Positions 5,358 through 12,383 of a stretch of DNA of 12,383 nt are shown here, one piece after another. The DNA lies in assembly GCA_003156235.1 (NCBI GenBank), contig PMGP01000011.1, positions 6,567-18,949 on the forward strand, given 5' to 3'. This DNA is from Acidobacteriaceae bacterium. GTDB taxonomy: Bacteria; Acidobacteriota; Terriglobia; Terriglobales; Acidobacteriaceae. Position numbers and translations under genes: made by a program. Numbering within the stretch: the stretch's first letter is position 1; every line of letters begins with the position of its first letter. Below the pieces are notes generated by a model. The model did no database searches, was not told where the DNA came from, and saw only the letters and a program-made list of their open reading frames with translations.

Positions 5358-6284
5358 CTAGAACCGAAAGAAGTTTTTCGCCAGAAACAGCACGTTCGCC
5401 GGCCTCTCGGCCAGCCGGCGCATAAAGTACGGGTACCAGTCATCTCCGAAGGGAACATACACGCGCACCTTGTAGCCCTCCTCGATGAGCTTGCGCTGCA
5501 GATCGCGGCGAATCCCGTAGAGCATCTGAAATTCAAAATGGCCGTGATCAATGCCGTGCTGGCTGGCGTAACTCTTCGCGGCGGCGACCATCGCGTCGTC
5601 GTGAGTGGCGAGGCCGTGATAGACCGTGCTCTTCAGCAGCATCTCGGCCAGCTTGATAAAGCTTGCGTCCACATCGGCCTTGCGTGGAAACGCGATCTCC
5701 GCCGGTTCCTGGTAGGCTCCCTTGCACAGCCGCACGCGAATGCCGTTGGCGATCAGGTCTTCAATGTCTTTCTCGGAACGGAAAAGGTAGGCCTGGATCA
5801 CAATGCCAATCGCTTCGCGCAACACAGACTTTGCATGAAGCCGCTTGACGATCTCCATCGTCCCCTGCGTCAGCGACGAGTCCTCCATGTCGATGCGCAC
5901 AAAGCTGCCCGTCTTGGCGGCATGTTGGGCCACGCTCTCGGCAATGCTCTCGGCCAGGGCGGGCGATAGGTTCAGCCCCATCTGCGTCAGTTTCATGCTG
6001 ATGTTGGCGTTGAGTTTGCGCGCGTCAATCGCATCCAGCAGCTTGTGATAAATCTCCGCGGCGGCCCTGGCCTCGGCCTCTGTGTTTACGCTCTCGCCCA
6101 GCGAGTCCAGCGAAACCGTCATGCCCTGTTTGTTGACCTCTTCGGCCACCCGCAGCGCGTCTTCAATCTCCATGCCTGCAATAAACCGCGAGCTGAGCCG
6201 CTTGCCCACCAAAGAACGTTCGCTGAAGCGGCGCAGAGCCCGATTGTGTGAAAGCGCAATAAAAAACGAGCGAAGTAAAGGCAT
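5358..6284 (-). CDS. Proline dehydrogenase (monofunctional, FAD-dependent)
   Basis: A 308-residue enzyme that oxidises L-proline to pyrroline-5-carboxylate with FAD, passing electrons to the respiratory chain: the first step of proline breakdown to glutamate. The length fits the stand-alone PRODH family (Bacillus, Thermus type), not the long bifunctional PutA. Barrel motifs appear in the expected order: VSLDSLGE (57-64), SMKLTQMG (96-103), RIDMEDS (130-136), IQAYL (163-167), RLCKGAYQEP (185-194), ATHD (226-229), FEFQMLYGIR (250-259), RVYVPFG (274-280) and WYPYFMRRLAERPAN (283-297), which holds the proline-binding Arg pair R289-R290. AAGGAGGA at 6292-6299 strongly supports the ATG. The pyrroline-5-carboxylate dehydrogenase needed for the second step is not in the window. 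No regulator is adjacent. Confidence 0.95.
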   Translation of the reverse strand: MPLLRSFFIALSHNRALRRFSERSLVGKRLSSRFIAGMEIEDALRVAEEVNKQGMTVSLDSLGESVNTEAEARAAAEIYHKLLDAIDARKLNANISMKLTQMGLNLSPALAESIAESVAQHAAKTGSFVRIDMEDSSLTQGTMEIVKRLHAKSVLREAIGIVIQAYLFRSEKDIEDLIANGIRVRLCKGAYQEPAEIAFPRKADVDASFIKLAEMLLKSTVYHGLATHDDAMVAAAKSYASQHGIDHGHFEFQMLYGIRRDLQRKLIEEGYKVRVYVPFGDDWYPYFMRRLAERPANVLFLAKNFFRF

Positions 6285-6459
6285 TCTGTAATCCTCCTTG
6301 AAAAAGCCTTTGTCTTGCTGGCCATTTTCCGGCCCAACTAGTTTCTCATATAGAAGTCAGGAGGGCGGTGACGGGCAAATCCAGCATCCGGGCCGGCTTT
6401 TCAAATGAGAATTTTACAGCCGGGATACTTCGCTTACTGATCCGGCCCCAAAGAAATGC

Positions 6460-6519
6460 AACATTCCCTCCCACCCATTCCGCAACAAGCGGAATGGATG
6501 GGGCACAGCGTTTCAAAAC
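6460..6519. repeat. Long hairpin element at the end of the glgP cluster (repeat family, terminator-like)
   Basis: Borders AACATTCCCTC (6460-6470) and TTTCAAAAC (6511-6519) match those at 1494-1570. The interior is a 14-bp stem, CCCACCCATTCCGC (6470-6483) with GCGGAATGGATGGG (6489-6502), with one mismatch and an AACAA loop. The hairpin ends just beyond the stop of the DUF1287 gene at 6532, where minus-strand transcripts from the glgP cluster should end. Only a scattered T-rich tail follows on that strand, so termination is plausible but unproven. The remaining 6285-6459 is non-coding upstream DNA of proline dehydrogenase, with no clear promoter. Confidence 0.75.
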
Positions 6520-6531
6520 TTCTGGGACGGA

Positions 6532-7158
6532 TCAATAAGAGGCCGACGGCCAGCGATAGTGCCCCGCTGCGCGATGAGGCGCGAAGGCTGCTAGCGGGCT
6601 CTCTTCCACTCCGCGGCCGATATTGTGCACCACCCGCGTCTGCCGGCCCGCGCTCACCACAATGCCCACGTGCGGCAGCCGCGCATCCAGCAACCAGGTG
6701 AGGATGTCTCCCTCCTCGATGGGCTCGGGGTATGCGTCGCCCGGAGTCGGCGCATTGGCCGCCCACAGCCGCGCCCCGACCCGCGTCCAATAAGTCTCCA
6801 GGTTCAGCACCCGCCGGTGGTCGATGTTCGTATCCGGCTCCCGCGAATTCCACACCCTGCGCGCCGGGTAAGCGTTGAACGCCCTCACCATGTCCTCATG
6901 CACCAGCTTCTGCAGGTCGAGTCCCAACCCGTCGCGGGCGGCGCGAATCACTACGTCGGCGCACACGCCAGTCGAGCGCGGAACATCGCCGCCAGGATAG
7001 CTCAGTTTCGTATAGTTAGGGTCGTAACCCGTGGTCACGCCCAACTGCGCACGCGCTGCCTCGCCCAGCTTTTGCCCTTTGGTTGAGGCCGCGAACGCGG
7101 GCCTTCCCGACGCAATCCAAACCGCCGCCAATCCGCCCAGAACGCTTCGTCGCTGCAA
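6532..7158 (-). CDS. Secreted DUF1287 protein, possible NlpC/P60-like hydrolase
   Basis: A 208-residue exported protein of the DUF1287 (YijF-like) family. The signal peptide MQRRSVLGGLAAVWIASG has an RR pair followed by S-V-L-G, so Tat export is possible, with likely cleavage after AFA (residue 23). The domain is intact: TTGYDPNYTKLSYPGGDVP (42-60), STGVCADVVIRAARDGL (62-78), DLQKLVHEDM (81-90), EEGDILTW (148-155), LPHVGIVVS (161-169) and VVHNIG (176-181). C66 and H163 lie where NlpC/P60-type cysteine peptidases keep their Cys and His, so a cell-wall amidase or peptidase role is reasonable but inferred. The frame stays open upstream to 7257, but that part overlaps the GH27 gene. A TTG at 7158 with GAGGG seven bases before it, 14 bases after the GH27 stop, is the best start. 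It is the last gene of the cluster. Confidence 0.82.
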   Translation of the reverse strand: MQRRSVLGGLAAVWIASGRPAFAASTKGQKLGEAARAQLGVTTGYDPNYTKLSYPGGDVPRSTGVCADVVIRAARDGLGLDLQKLVHEDMVRAFNAYPARRVWNSREPDTNIDHRRVLNLETYWTRVGARLWAANAPTPGDAYPEPIEEGDILTWLLDARLPHVGIVVSAGRQTRVVHNIGRGVEESPLAAFAPHRAAGHYRWPSASY

Positions 7159-7165
7159 AGCAAAA

Positions 7166-7170
7166 CCCTC
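7166..7170 (-). promoter_or_regulatory. Ribosome binding site that fixes a TTG start
   Basis: On the minus strand GAGGG lies seven bases before TTG at 7156-7158. It falls in the short gap after the GH27 stop (7173-7175), and no ATG or GTG lies between them. This places the DUF1287 start at TTG, directly before the basic residues of the signal peptide. Confidence 0.6.
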
Positions 7171-7172
7171 GC

Positions 7173-8558
7173 TTATCGAATCTCGTAAACCGTGCTGCCG
7201 TGAGCCGGCAAGGTCACGCTGACTTCCTTCGAATCCTTGAAGCCGCCTTCGCTCCACACATTCTGGGCCAGATGCTTCTTCCCTTCAAGTCCAAGCTGCG
7301 TCCAACTCACGCGCAGCGTCACAGGCTTGTCGTCGAGGTTGAAAAAGGCGAAGAACTCTCCATAAGTTCTGGCCCCCGGCTCGTTGATCGTTCCCCGCCA
7401 CACGCGCGCGTTTTCAAATCCAGCCCCCAGGCTCGTCAAATCGACCGGATGGCTGTAGGTAATATTCTGGTTCATGAAGAGAATCGACTGATTGGAGATC
7501 AGCGACTTGCTGAATTCGTCCAGCTTGGTCAGATTCGCGCCCAAAATCAGCGGCGAGCGCGCAATCGCCCACAGCGTGAACTCCGTCTGCTGCTCGTCGT
7601 GCGTCAGCCTCGACTGGCGTGGCTCGCCCCATCCCGGATGCGGTGCCAGAGAGCCCCACGGCAGCATATCCGCGTCCGGCCAGTTGCCCTCGTGCATATA
7701 GGTAAACCACTTGGCCAGCCGGTCGAACTCATCCCGCACACCGAAGGGAAACTCGCCGCCGCCCGGCTTGTGCTCGAAGGTCCAGCCGTCCCAGTGGTCG
7801 TCGCTGATGCGCCACATCTGCGCCATCTCGGCTATCTCAGCCGCGTGTTCCAGTTGCGTCGGCCCCGGCGATAGGCTCAGCACAATCGGCCGCCCCGTCT
7901 TGCGAATCGCCGTCGCAATCTGTTGAATCTCCGTGGGCCGGTAAGGGTGGTCGCTGATGCAGTCGACTTTGATGTAGTCCAAGCCCCAGCCAGCATAGAG
8001 CTTCAGCATTGAGTCGTAGTAAGCCTGACCGGCTGCGTTGTCCGCCACGCCATAGTTGCCGTCATCCCACGGGCAGGTCTCCGTGGTGTCGGCCGCATCC
8101 GCCGCGTGAAACTTCGACCCCGCAATCGGCAGATTATCCTTCACCGCCTGCTTGGGAATCCCGCGAATGATATGGATGCCGAACTTCAGCCCCTGCTTAT
8201 GCACCCACGCGGCCAGCGGCTTGAATCCCGCGCCATCAGCCGCTGTCGGAAAGCGGCTCGCTACCGGAAGCAGAATCCCGTTCGCGTCCAGCAGATACTT
8301 TCTCTCCGCCAGGTTCTTGCCGAAGGGGTTCTCCATGTACCACCCCTCGTCGATCACCGCATACTGCCAGCCCAGGTCCTTGAATCCGGCCAGCACCTTG
8401 GCGTTGGCTTTGAAGTCAGCCTCGTTGATGGTCAGCCCGTAGGCGTCCCAACTGTTCCAGCCCATCGGCGGCGTAGGCGCGGGATTCTGGGCATGGCTGA
8501 GGCTTGAAACTGCAAGGAAGGAAACAAGAGCGGCGAAAAAACAGCGTCTGCATTCCAT
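7173..8558 (-). CDS. Secreted GH27 glycoside hydrolase (alpha-galactosidase-like)
   Basis: A 461-residue exported glycosidase. GH27 enzymes are retaining alpha-galactosidases, with minor groups acting on beta-L-arabinopyranosides or as isomalto-dextranases. The signal peptide begins MECRRCFFAALVSFLAVSS, with cleavage after SHA (23). The (beta/alpha)8 domain begins TPPMGWNSWDAYG (29-41). DLGWQYAVIDEGWY (61-74) and LKFGIHI (124-130) follow. The nucleophile is predicted as D199 in WGLDYIKVDC, with the acid/base at D253 or D254 in WRISDDHWDGW. A C-terminal beta domain (about 380-461) ends SVTLPAHGSTVYEI. Residues 131-175, HIIRGIPKQAV onward, differ from the usual GH27 pattern, as does KVDC in place of KYDNC, so substrate is open. 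I prefer the ATG at 8558; an in-frame TTG at 8585 would add nine residues, and neither has a good ribosome site. It follows glgP by 39 bases and probably shares its transcript. Confidence 0.87.
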   Translation of the reverse strand: MECRRCFFAALVSFLAVSSLSHAQNPAPTPPMGWNSWDAYGLTINEADFKANAKVLAGFKDLGWQYAVIDEGWYMENPFGKNLAERKYLLDANGILLPVASRFPTAADGAGFKPLAAWVHKQGLKFGIHIIRGIPKQAVKDNLPIAGSKFHAADAADTTETCPWDDGNYGVADNAAGQAYYDSMLKLYAGWGLDYIKVDCISDHPYRPTEIQQIATAIRKTGRPIVLSLSPGPTQLEHAAEIAEMAQMWRISDDHWDGWTFEHKPGGGEFPFGVRDEFDRLAKWFTYMHEGNWPDADMLPWGSLAPHPGWGEPRQSRLTHDEQQTEFTLWAIARSPLILGANLTKLDEFSKSLISNQSILFMNQNITYSHPVDLTSLGAGFENARVWRGTINEPGARTYGEFFAFFNLDDKPVTLRVSWTQLGLEGKKHLAQNVWSEGGFKDSKEVSVTLPAHGSTVYEIR

Positions 8559-8597
8559 GCGGGAAAGATACCACAATCGCCGCAACTCTAACAGGAG

Positions 8598-11108
8598 TTA
8601 CAACTGAATCTTCACCGGCCAGGTCTTCCAGATCTCCGCGCAGTAGTCGCGAATCGCGCGGTCGCTAGAGAACTTGCCGATGCGCGCCACGTTCAGAATC
8701 GACATCCGCGTCCACGCTTCCTGGTCCTTGTAGGCGGCGCTCACCCGGTCCTGGCAATCGACATACGATTGATAATCGGCCAGCAGCATATAGTCGTCGG
8801 CGGCAAGCAGGGAGTTCACCAGCGGCTCGAAAAGCGTCCGGTCGCCGCGTGAAAATTCGCCATTGGAGAGCGAGACCAGCACCTCCCGCAGCATGGCGTT
8901 GGATTCAAAGATCGCACGCGGAGAGTAGCCCTCCTGCCGGCGTTTCTCCACTTCGGGAGTGGTAAGCCCGAAGAGGAAGAAGTTCTCCGCGCCCACCTCC
9001 TCGCGGATTTCGACATTGGCTCCGTCCAGCGTGCCGATGGTCACCGCTCCGTTCATGGCAAACTTCATGTTGCCGGTTCCCGACGCCTCTTTGCCGGCCA
9101 GCGAAATCTGCTCGCTCAGGTCCGCGGCCGGATACACTCTCTGCCCCAGCTTCACGCTGTAATCGGGCAGAAAGACCACCTTCAGCCGGCCCCGCACCAG
9201 CGGGTCGGAGTTGATGGCTTCGCCCACGGAGTGAATCAGCTTGATAATCAGCTTGGCCATGCGATAACCGGGCGCAGCTTTGCCGCCGAAGATGAAGGTC
9301 CGCGGCACAACCTCCGCATCCGGGTCGCGCTGTATTCGCTTATAGAGCGTGAGGATGTAGAGAATCAGCAGGTGCTGGCGCTTGTATTCATGCAGCCGCT
9401 TTACCAGCACGTCGTACATCGAATCGGGATTGACCGTGAGGCCCAGGCGCTGTTGAATGTAAACCGCCAGGCGCAGCTTGTTGTGGCGCTTGATGGCGCG
9501 CCATTCCCTGCAGAATTCCTGGTCTTCAACCAGCGGCTCCAGCCGGCGCAACTTTTCCAGATCCCGCACCCATCCCGAGTCGATTCTCGCGGTCAGCAGT
9601 TGCGCCAGCCGCGGATTGCTCAGCCGCATCCAGCGCCGGGGCGTCACGCCATTGGTCTTGTTGCTGAATTTTTCCGGCGTCAGCGCGTAAAAATCGCTGA
9701 GTACCTGGGTCTTCAGCAGCTCCGTATGCAGCGCGGCCACGCCGTTGATGGCATGGCTGCCCAGCGCGGCCAGGTGCGCCATGCGCACAAACTTCTCGCC
9801 ATCTTCGTTGATCAGCGAAAGCCTGCGCACGCGACTCTCATCGGCGGGAAACTTCACGCGCACATTCTCCAGATGGCGGCGGTTGATGTCCTCAATGATC
9901 TCCAGGTGCCGCGGCAGCAGCGCTCCGAACAGGCCGCGCGGCCACTGTTCCAGCGCCTCCGGCAGCAGCGTGTGGTTGGTGTAGGAGAGCGTGTGCCAGG
10001 TTACATTCCAGGCCGCGTCCCACTCCATATCATGCTCGTCGATCAGCAGCCTCATCAGCTCCGCCACCGCGATTGCCGGATGCGTGTCGTTCATCTGGAT
10101 GGCGAAATTGCGATGCAGCTCGGCCAGCGGACGATGTTGCGAGGCCTGAATCTTCAAGATGTGCTGCAAGCTGCACGAGACAAAGAAAAACTGCTGCGCC
10201 AGCCGTAATTGCTTGCCCTGGGTGCCTTCGTCATTGGGGTAAAGGATCTTCGAAATGTTCTCGCTCGAAACTTTCTCGGCCACCGCGCCCAGAAAATCTC
10301 CCTGGTTGAAGGTCCCAAAGTCGAAGCTCTCCACAGCCTGCGCCGCCCATAGCCGCATGGTGTTGGCCGTGTTGGTGCGGTAGCCCAGAATCGGCGTATC
10401 ATGCGGAACCCCGCGCACCAACTTTTGCGGAATCCATTCCACCCGTACGCGCCCCTTGGCGTCGGTATGCTTTTCCGTGTGCCCGCCCATCTTCACTTCA
10501 AAGGCATCCTCGGGCCGCTCCAGCGCCCAGGGATTGCCCAGCCGCAGCCATTTGTCGGTCGACTCCACCTGCCAGCCGTCGCGAATCTGCTGGTCGAAGA
10601 TTCCATACTCATAGCGGATGCCGTAGCCAATCGCCGGAATGTCCAGCGTGGCCAGCGAATCCATGAAGCACGAGGCCAGACGCCCCAGCCCGCCGTTGCC
10701 CAGCCCCGGCTCCTCTTCCTGCTCGATCAGCTCATTCAGATCGATGCCCAACTTCCGCATCGCCTGCTCGGTCTCGCCATAGATGCCCAGGTTGATCAGG
10801 TTATTGGCCAGGTGCGGACCGGTTAAAAACTCCGCCGACAGATAGCAGACCACCCGCACGTCCTGCGCCTGGTAGTTCTTCACCGTTTCAATCCACCGCT
10901 CCACCAGACGGTCGCGAACGGTGTGCGCCAGCGCCATGTAAAGATCGTTCACCGTCGCCCGTTCCACGCTTCGCCCCTGCACAAAAAACAGGTTGTCCAA
11001 AAATGATTGCGCCAGGTCTTCGACCTTCAGACCCGTTCTCTGTCCCTTATTCGATCCAGCCTGGTGCGATCCCGCTTGCGGCGGCGTTACAGTTGCTATT
11101 TCGGTCAT
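8598..11108 (-). CDS. glgP: Glycogen phosphorylase
   Basis: An 836-residue GT35 phosphorylase, full family length, that releases glucose 1-phosphate from glycogen or maltodextrin ends using phosphate and pyridoxal phosphate. N-terminal domain signatures include EEPGLGNGGLGRLASCFMDS (132-151) and YEYGIFDQ (167-174). The middle has NDTHPAIAVAELMR (340-353) and VTWHTLSYTNHTLLPEALE (369-387). The C-terminal domain has NKTNGVTPRRW (483-493), KRLHEYKRQ (570-578) and the cofactor site EASGTGNMKFAMNGAVTIG (674-692), with the Schiff-base lysine predicted at K682. No key residue is missing. The frame remains open upstream to 11291, but those 61 codons lack family similarity, while the ATG at 11108 has CGAGGGA five bases before it. 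It is the first gene of a minus-strand cluster and diverges from the sugar kinase across a 281-bp gap. Maltodextrin phosphorylase activity (MalP) cannot be excluded from sequence alone. Confidence 0.95.
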   Translation of the reverse strand: MTEIATVTPPQAGSHQAGSNKGQRTGLKVEDLAQSFLDNLFFVQGRSVERATVNDLYMALAHTVRDRLVERWIETVKNYQAQDVRVVCYLSAEFLTGPHLANNLINLGIYGETEQAMRKLGIDLNELIEQEEEPGLGNGGLGRLASCFMDSLATLDIPAIGYGIRYEYGIFDQQIRDGWQVESTDKWLRLGNPWALERPEDAFEVKMGGHTEKHTDAKGRVRVEWIPQKLVRGVPHDTPILGYRTNTANTMRLWAAQAVESFDFGTFNQGDFLGAVAEKVSSENISKILYPNDEGTQGKQLRLAQQFFFVSCSLQHILKIQASQHRPLAELHRNFAIQMNDTHPAIAVAELMRLLIDEHDMEWDAAWNVTWHTLSYTNHTLLPEALEQWPRGLFGALLPRHLEIIEDINRRHLENVRVKFPADESRVRRLSLINEDGEKFVRMAHLAALGSHAINGVAALHTELLKTQVLSDFYALTPEKFSNKTNGVTPRRWMRLSNPRLAQLLTARIDSGWVRDLEKLRRLEPLVEDQEFCREWRAIKRHNKLRLAVYIQQRLGLTVNPDSMYDVLVKRLHEYKRQHLLILYILTLYKRIQRDPDAEVVPRTFIFGGKAAPGYRMAKLIIKLIHSVGEAINSDPLVRGRLKVVFLPDYSVKLGQRVYPAADLSEQISLAGKEASGTGNMKFAMNGAVTIGTLDGANVEIREEVGAENFFLFGLTTPEVEKRRQEGYSPRAIFESNAMLREVLVSLSNGEFSRGDRTLFEPLVNSLLAADDYMLLADYQSYVDCQDRVSAAYKDQEAWTRMSILNVARIGKFSSDRAIRDYCAEIWKTWPVKIQL

Positions 11109-11282
11109 TGGTTCCCTCGTGTCCCCACAGGCGGATTGATCCCTCAAATGGAGAGCCATGCCCAAACATAAGGCCGGGCGGGTCAAACAGGGATTAAAAT
11201 CGGCTGGAAACGAGGCAGGATTCTGTGTTAGGACCAATTTGAAAAATGTAATGCCGTTTTGGTGCCGGGAAACTCCGGTCCT

Positions 11283-11302
11283 CCGGCTCAACTCTGAGCT
11301 GG
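11283..11302. promoter_or_regulatory. Inverted repeat between divergent glgP and sugar-kinase genes
   Basis: CCGGCTCA (11283-11290) pairs with TGAGCTGG (11295-11302) around ACTC, an 8-bp stem with one G-T pair. It lies 87 bases before the kinase start and 174 bases before the glgP start, so a shared operator or an RNA hairpin are both possible. The rest of 11109-11389 is non-coding: I see an AT-rich stretch at about 11199-11255 that could hold promoters in both directions, but no pair of hexamers good enough to call. Confidence 0.25.
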
Positions 11303-11389
11303 ATAGGGTGCCGAAGGCCCCGCCTCAACCGCTCCCTGCGCCCCATGCGATAAGCTGGTGTTTGCCTATCAGCAAGGAGCGAGCAAGCA

Positions 11390-12307
11390 ATGAACGTGGT
11401 TCTGGGAATTGATGGCGGAGGAACGAACACTCGCGCCTCCATCGTGCAAGGGGAACGGGTTCTGGCTCATGTCCAGAATGGCTCCATCAAGCGCCTGCGG
11501 GTGGGCGCGGAAGCCGCTGAAGCTAATCTGCGCGCCCTGCTTAAAGAAGTCTTCGTCAAGGCCGGAGTGGCCGGTGTGCGCGCCGCCTCGGTCGGTGTAG
11601 CCTCGGCCTCCATGCCCGGCGTCAAGGAATGGATCACCGCGGTTCTGCTGGACTTCGGAGCGGAGCGCACGGAGGTTGTCGGAGACGAGGTGATCGCCCT
11701 CGATGCGGCCTTCCGTGGCGGCCCTGGAATCCTGCAGATTGCCGGCACCGGCTCCAACACCATTGGCCGCGCGCCCGACGGCACTCGTGAGAGCGCCGGC
11801 GGCTGGAGTTCGCGTCTCGGCGATGAGGGTTCCGGCTACTGGATCGGCGTCAACAGCGTTCGCCGCGCCCTCCACGCCCACGATCGCGAGCAGCCCACGC
11901 AAGTTCTTCAGAAAGTTGGCGAAATCTGGGGCACGCCGAAGTTGGCTGACCTGATCAACCTGGGCGACAGCACGCCCGGACCGGACTTTGCCGCGCTCGC
12001 GCCGGCCATTAGCGAACTGGCAAACGCCGGCGATCCCGTCGCCCAGGAAATCCTCGCCCAGGCCGCCGCCGACCTGGTCGCTTTTGTCCTGCTGGTCCGC
12101 ACCAAGCTGCGCCGCAAGCACAATATCGCTGGCGAGGTTCCCGTAGCCTGGACCGGCGGCGTCATCGAGAAGATGGCGCTGGTGCGCGAAGCCTTTTTTG
12201 CCGGACTACAGGCCACCGCGCCTCAAATGCCGGTGGCGCGGAAGCCGGTAATTCCTCTGGAGGGCGCAATCTGGCGGGCCCAGCGGCTGTCGGAAGCCGC
12301 CGATTAA
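11390..12307 (+). CDS. BadF/BadG-type sugar kinase, probably N-acetylglucosamine kinase
   Basis: A 305-residue cytoplasmic ATPase of the ASKHA superfamily. The phosphate-1 loop GIDGGGTNTR is at 6-15, a second phosphate loop LQIAGTGSNTIG at 115-126, GGWSSRLGDEGSGYWIG at 137-153 and the adenosine motif TGGVI at 255-259. The GDEGSGYWIG signature groups it with eukaryotic-type N-acetylglucosamine kinases (ATP + GlcNAc to GlcNAc-6-phosphate). Related BadF-domain proteins include glucosamine kinases and the 2-hydroxyacyl-CoA dehydratase activators, but the activators carry iron-sulfur cysteines, and this protein has no cysteine at all. GlcNAc kinase is therefore favoured over an activator role. AAGGAG at 11374-11379 supports the ATG. 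It diverges from glgP, which suggests sugar or wall amino-sugar use. No transporter or deacetylase is visible to fix the pathway. Confidence 0.85.
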   Translation: MNVVLGIDGGGTNTRASIVQGERVLAHVQNGSIKRLRVGAEAAEANLRALLKEVFVKAGVAGVRAASVGVASASMPGVKEWITAVLLDFGAERTEVVGDEVIALDAAFRGGPGILQIAGTGSNTIGRAPDGTRESAGGWSSRLGDEGSGYWIGVNSVRRALHAHDREQPTQVLQKVGEIWGTPKLADLINLGDSTPGPDFAALAPAISELANAGDPVAQEILAQAAADLVAFVLLVRTKLRRKHNIAGEVPVAWTGGVIEKMALVREAFFAGLQATAPQMPVARKPVIPLEGAIWRAQRLSEAAD

Positions 12308-12334
12308 TTGGTTCGTCTGGGACGAAAGAAAGAA

Positions 12335-12383
12335 CTGGGTGCCCGACGTTTGACGCCGGGTTTCCCAGGTCCCGATTTTGGGA
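12335..12383. repeat. Dispersed-repeat hairpins running off the window end
   Basis: CTGGG (12335-12339) pairs with CCCAG (12364-12368). Inside, CCCG-A-CG (12342-12348) pairs with CG-C-CGGG (12354-12360) around TTTGA, giving an 11-bp interrupted stem 28 bases after the kinase stop. A second inverted repeat, CCCAGGTCCC-GATTTT-GGGA, starts at 12364 and is cut by the window edge, so its right arm should continue outside. The first module matches 3828-3855. It could end the kinase transcript, but no T-run follows the first stem. Confidence 0.6.

Noticed and set aside
7083..7874. A 263-codon plus-strand frame across the GH27/DUF1287 junction
   Set aside because: It is antisense to two supported genes, and its composition is dominated by Arg, Pro and Leu.
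9231..10208. A 325-codon plus-strand open frame inside glgP
   Set aside because: It is antisense to the highly conserved phosphorylase catalytic region, with no credible domain.
11109..11291. N-terminal extension of glycogen phosphorylase
   Set aside because: The frame is open, but the 61 codons lack phosphorylase similarity. The ATG at 11108 has a good ribosome site and gives the normal length of 836 residues.
11369..12121. A 250-codon minus-strand open frame opposite the sugar kinase
   Set aside because: It lies fully over a kinase with all ATPase motifs intact. The translation has no family resemblance.

Overview
The window looks like chromosomal DNA from a GC-rich member of the Acidobacteriota, probably class Terriglobia. 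This is an inference from three things: the protein set, the house style of the intergenic DNA (short palindromic repeats built around CTAAAG, GGGCAC and GGAGGCCGGCGCTAC, which I associate with acidobacterial genomes), and the good Shine-Dalgarno sites on most genes. No rRNA, tRNA, CRISPR array, integrase or transposase is visible. Coding density is high and the gaps are filled mostly with dispersed repeats.

Layout. Positions 134-1384 (minus) encode a secreted ARPP-1/DUF6569-type protein. A 333-bp gap packed with repeats, including a 43-bp tandem array, separates it from a divergent two-gene operon: an ECF-like sigma factor (1718-2671) overlapped by 4 bases with a membrane-anchored zinc-finger anti-sigma factor (2668-3792) whose outer domain carries Asp-box motifs. 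A 570-bp repeat-rich gap follows, with a terminator-like hairpin near its start and a possible promoter, hairpin and 20-codon leader near its end. An HDOD signalling protein (4363-5223) then converges on a monofunctional proline dehydrogenase (5358-6284, minus), with two AGGA-loop hairpins between them.

The right half holds a minus-strand cluster, probably one transcript: glycogen phosphorylase (8598-11108), a secreted GH27 glycosidase (7173-8558) and a secreted DUF1287 protein with a Cys/His pair (6532-7158), ending in a long repeat-type hairpin. A BadF/N-acetylglucosamine-kinase-type sugar kinase (11390-12307) diverges from it.

How the genes may work together: the right half combines glycogen breakdown (GlgP), release of sugar outside the cytoplasm (GH27), a possible wall-active hydrolase (DUF1287) and amino-sugar phosphorylation (kinase), so sugar salvage or wall recycling is a plausible theme. 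That is inference from adjacency. The left half is a regulatory module (sigma/anti-sigma, HDOD) with no obvious target gene beside it, and proline oxidation appears to be an independent unit. I do not see a clear new multi-gene system. The most unusual material is the modular repeat family and the Asp-box anti-sigma factor.
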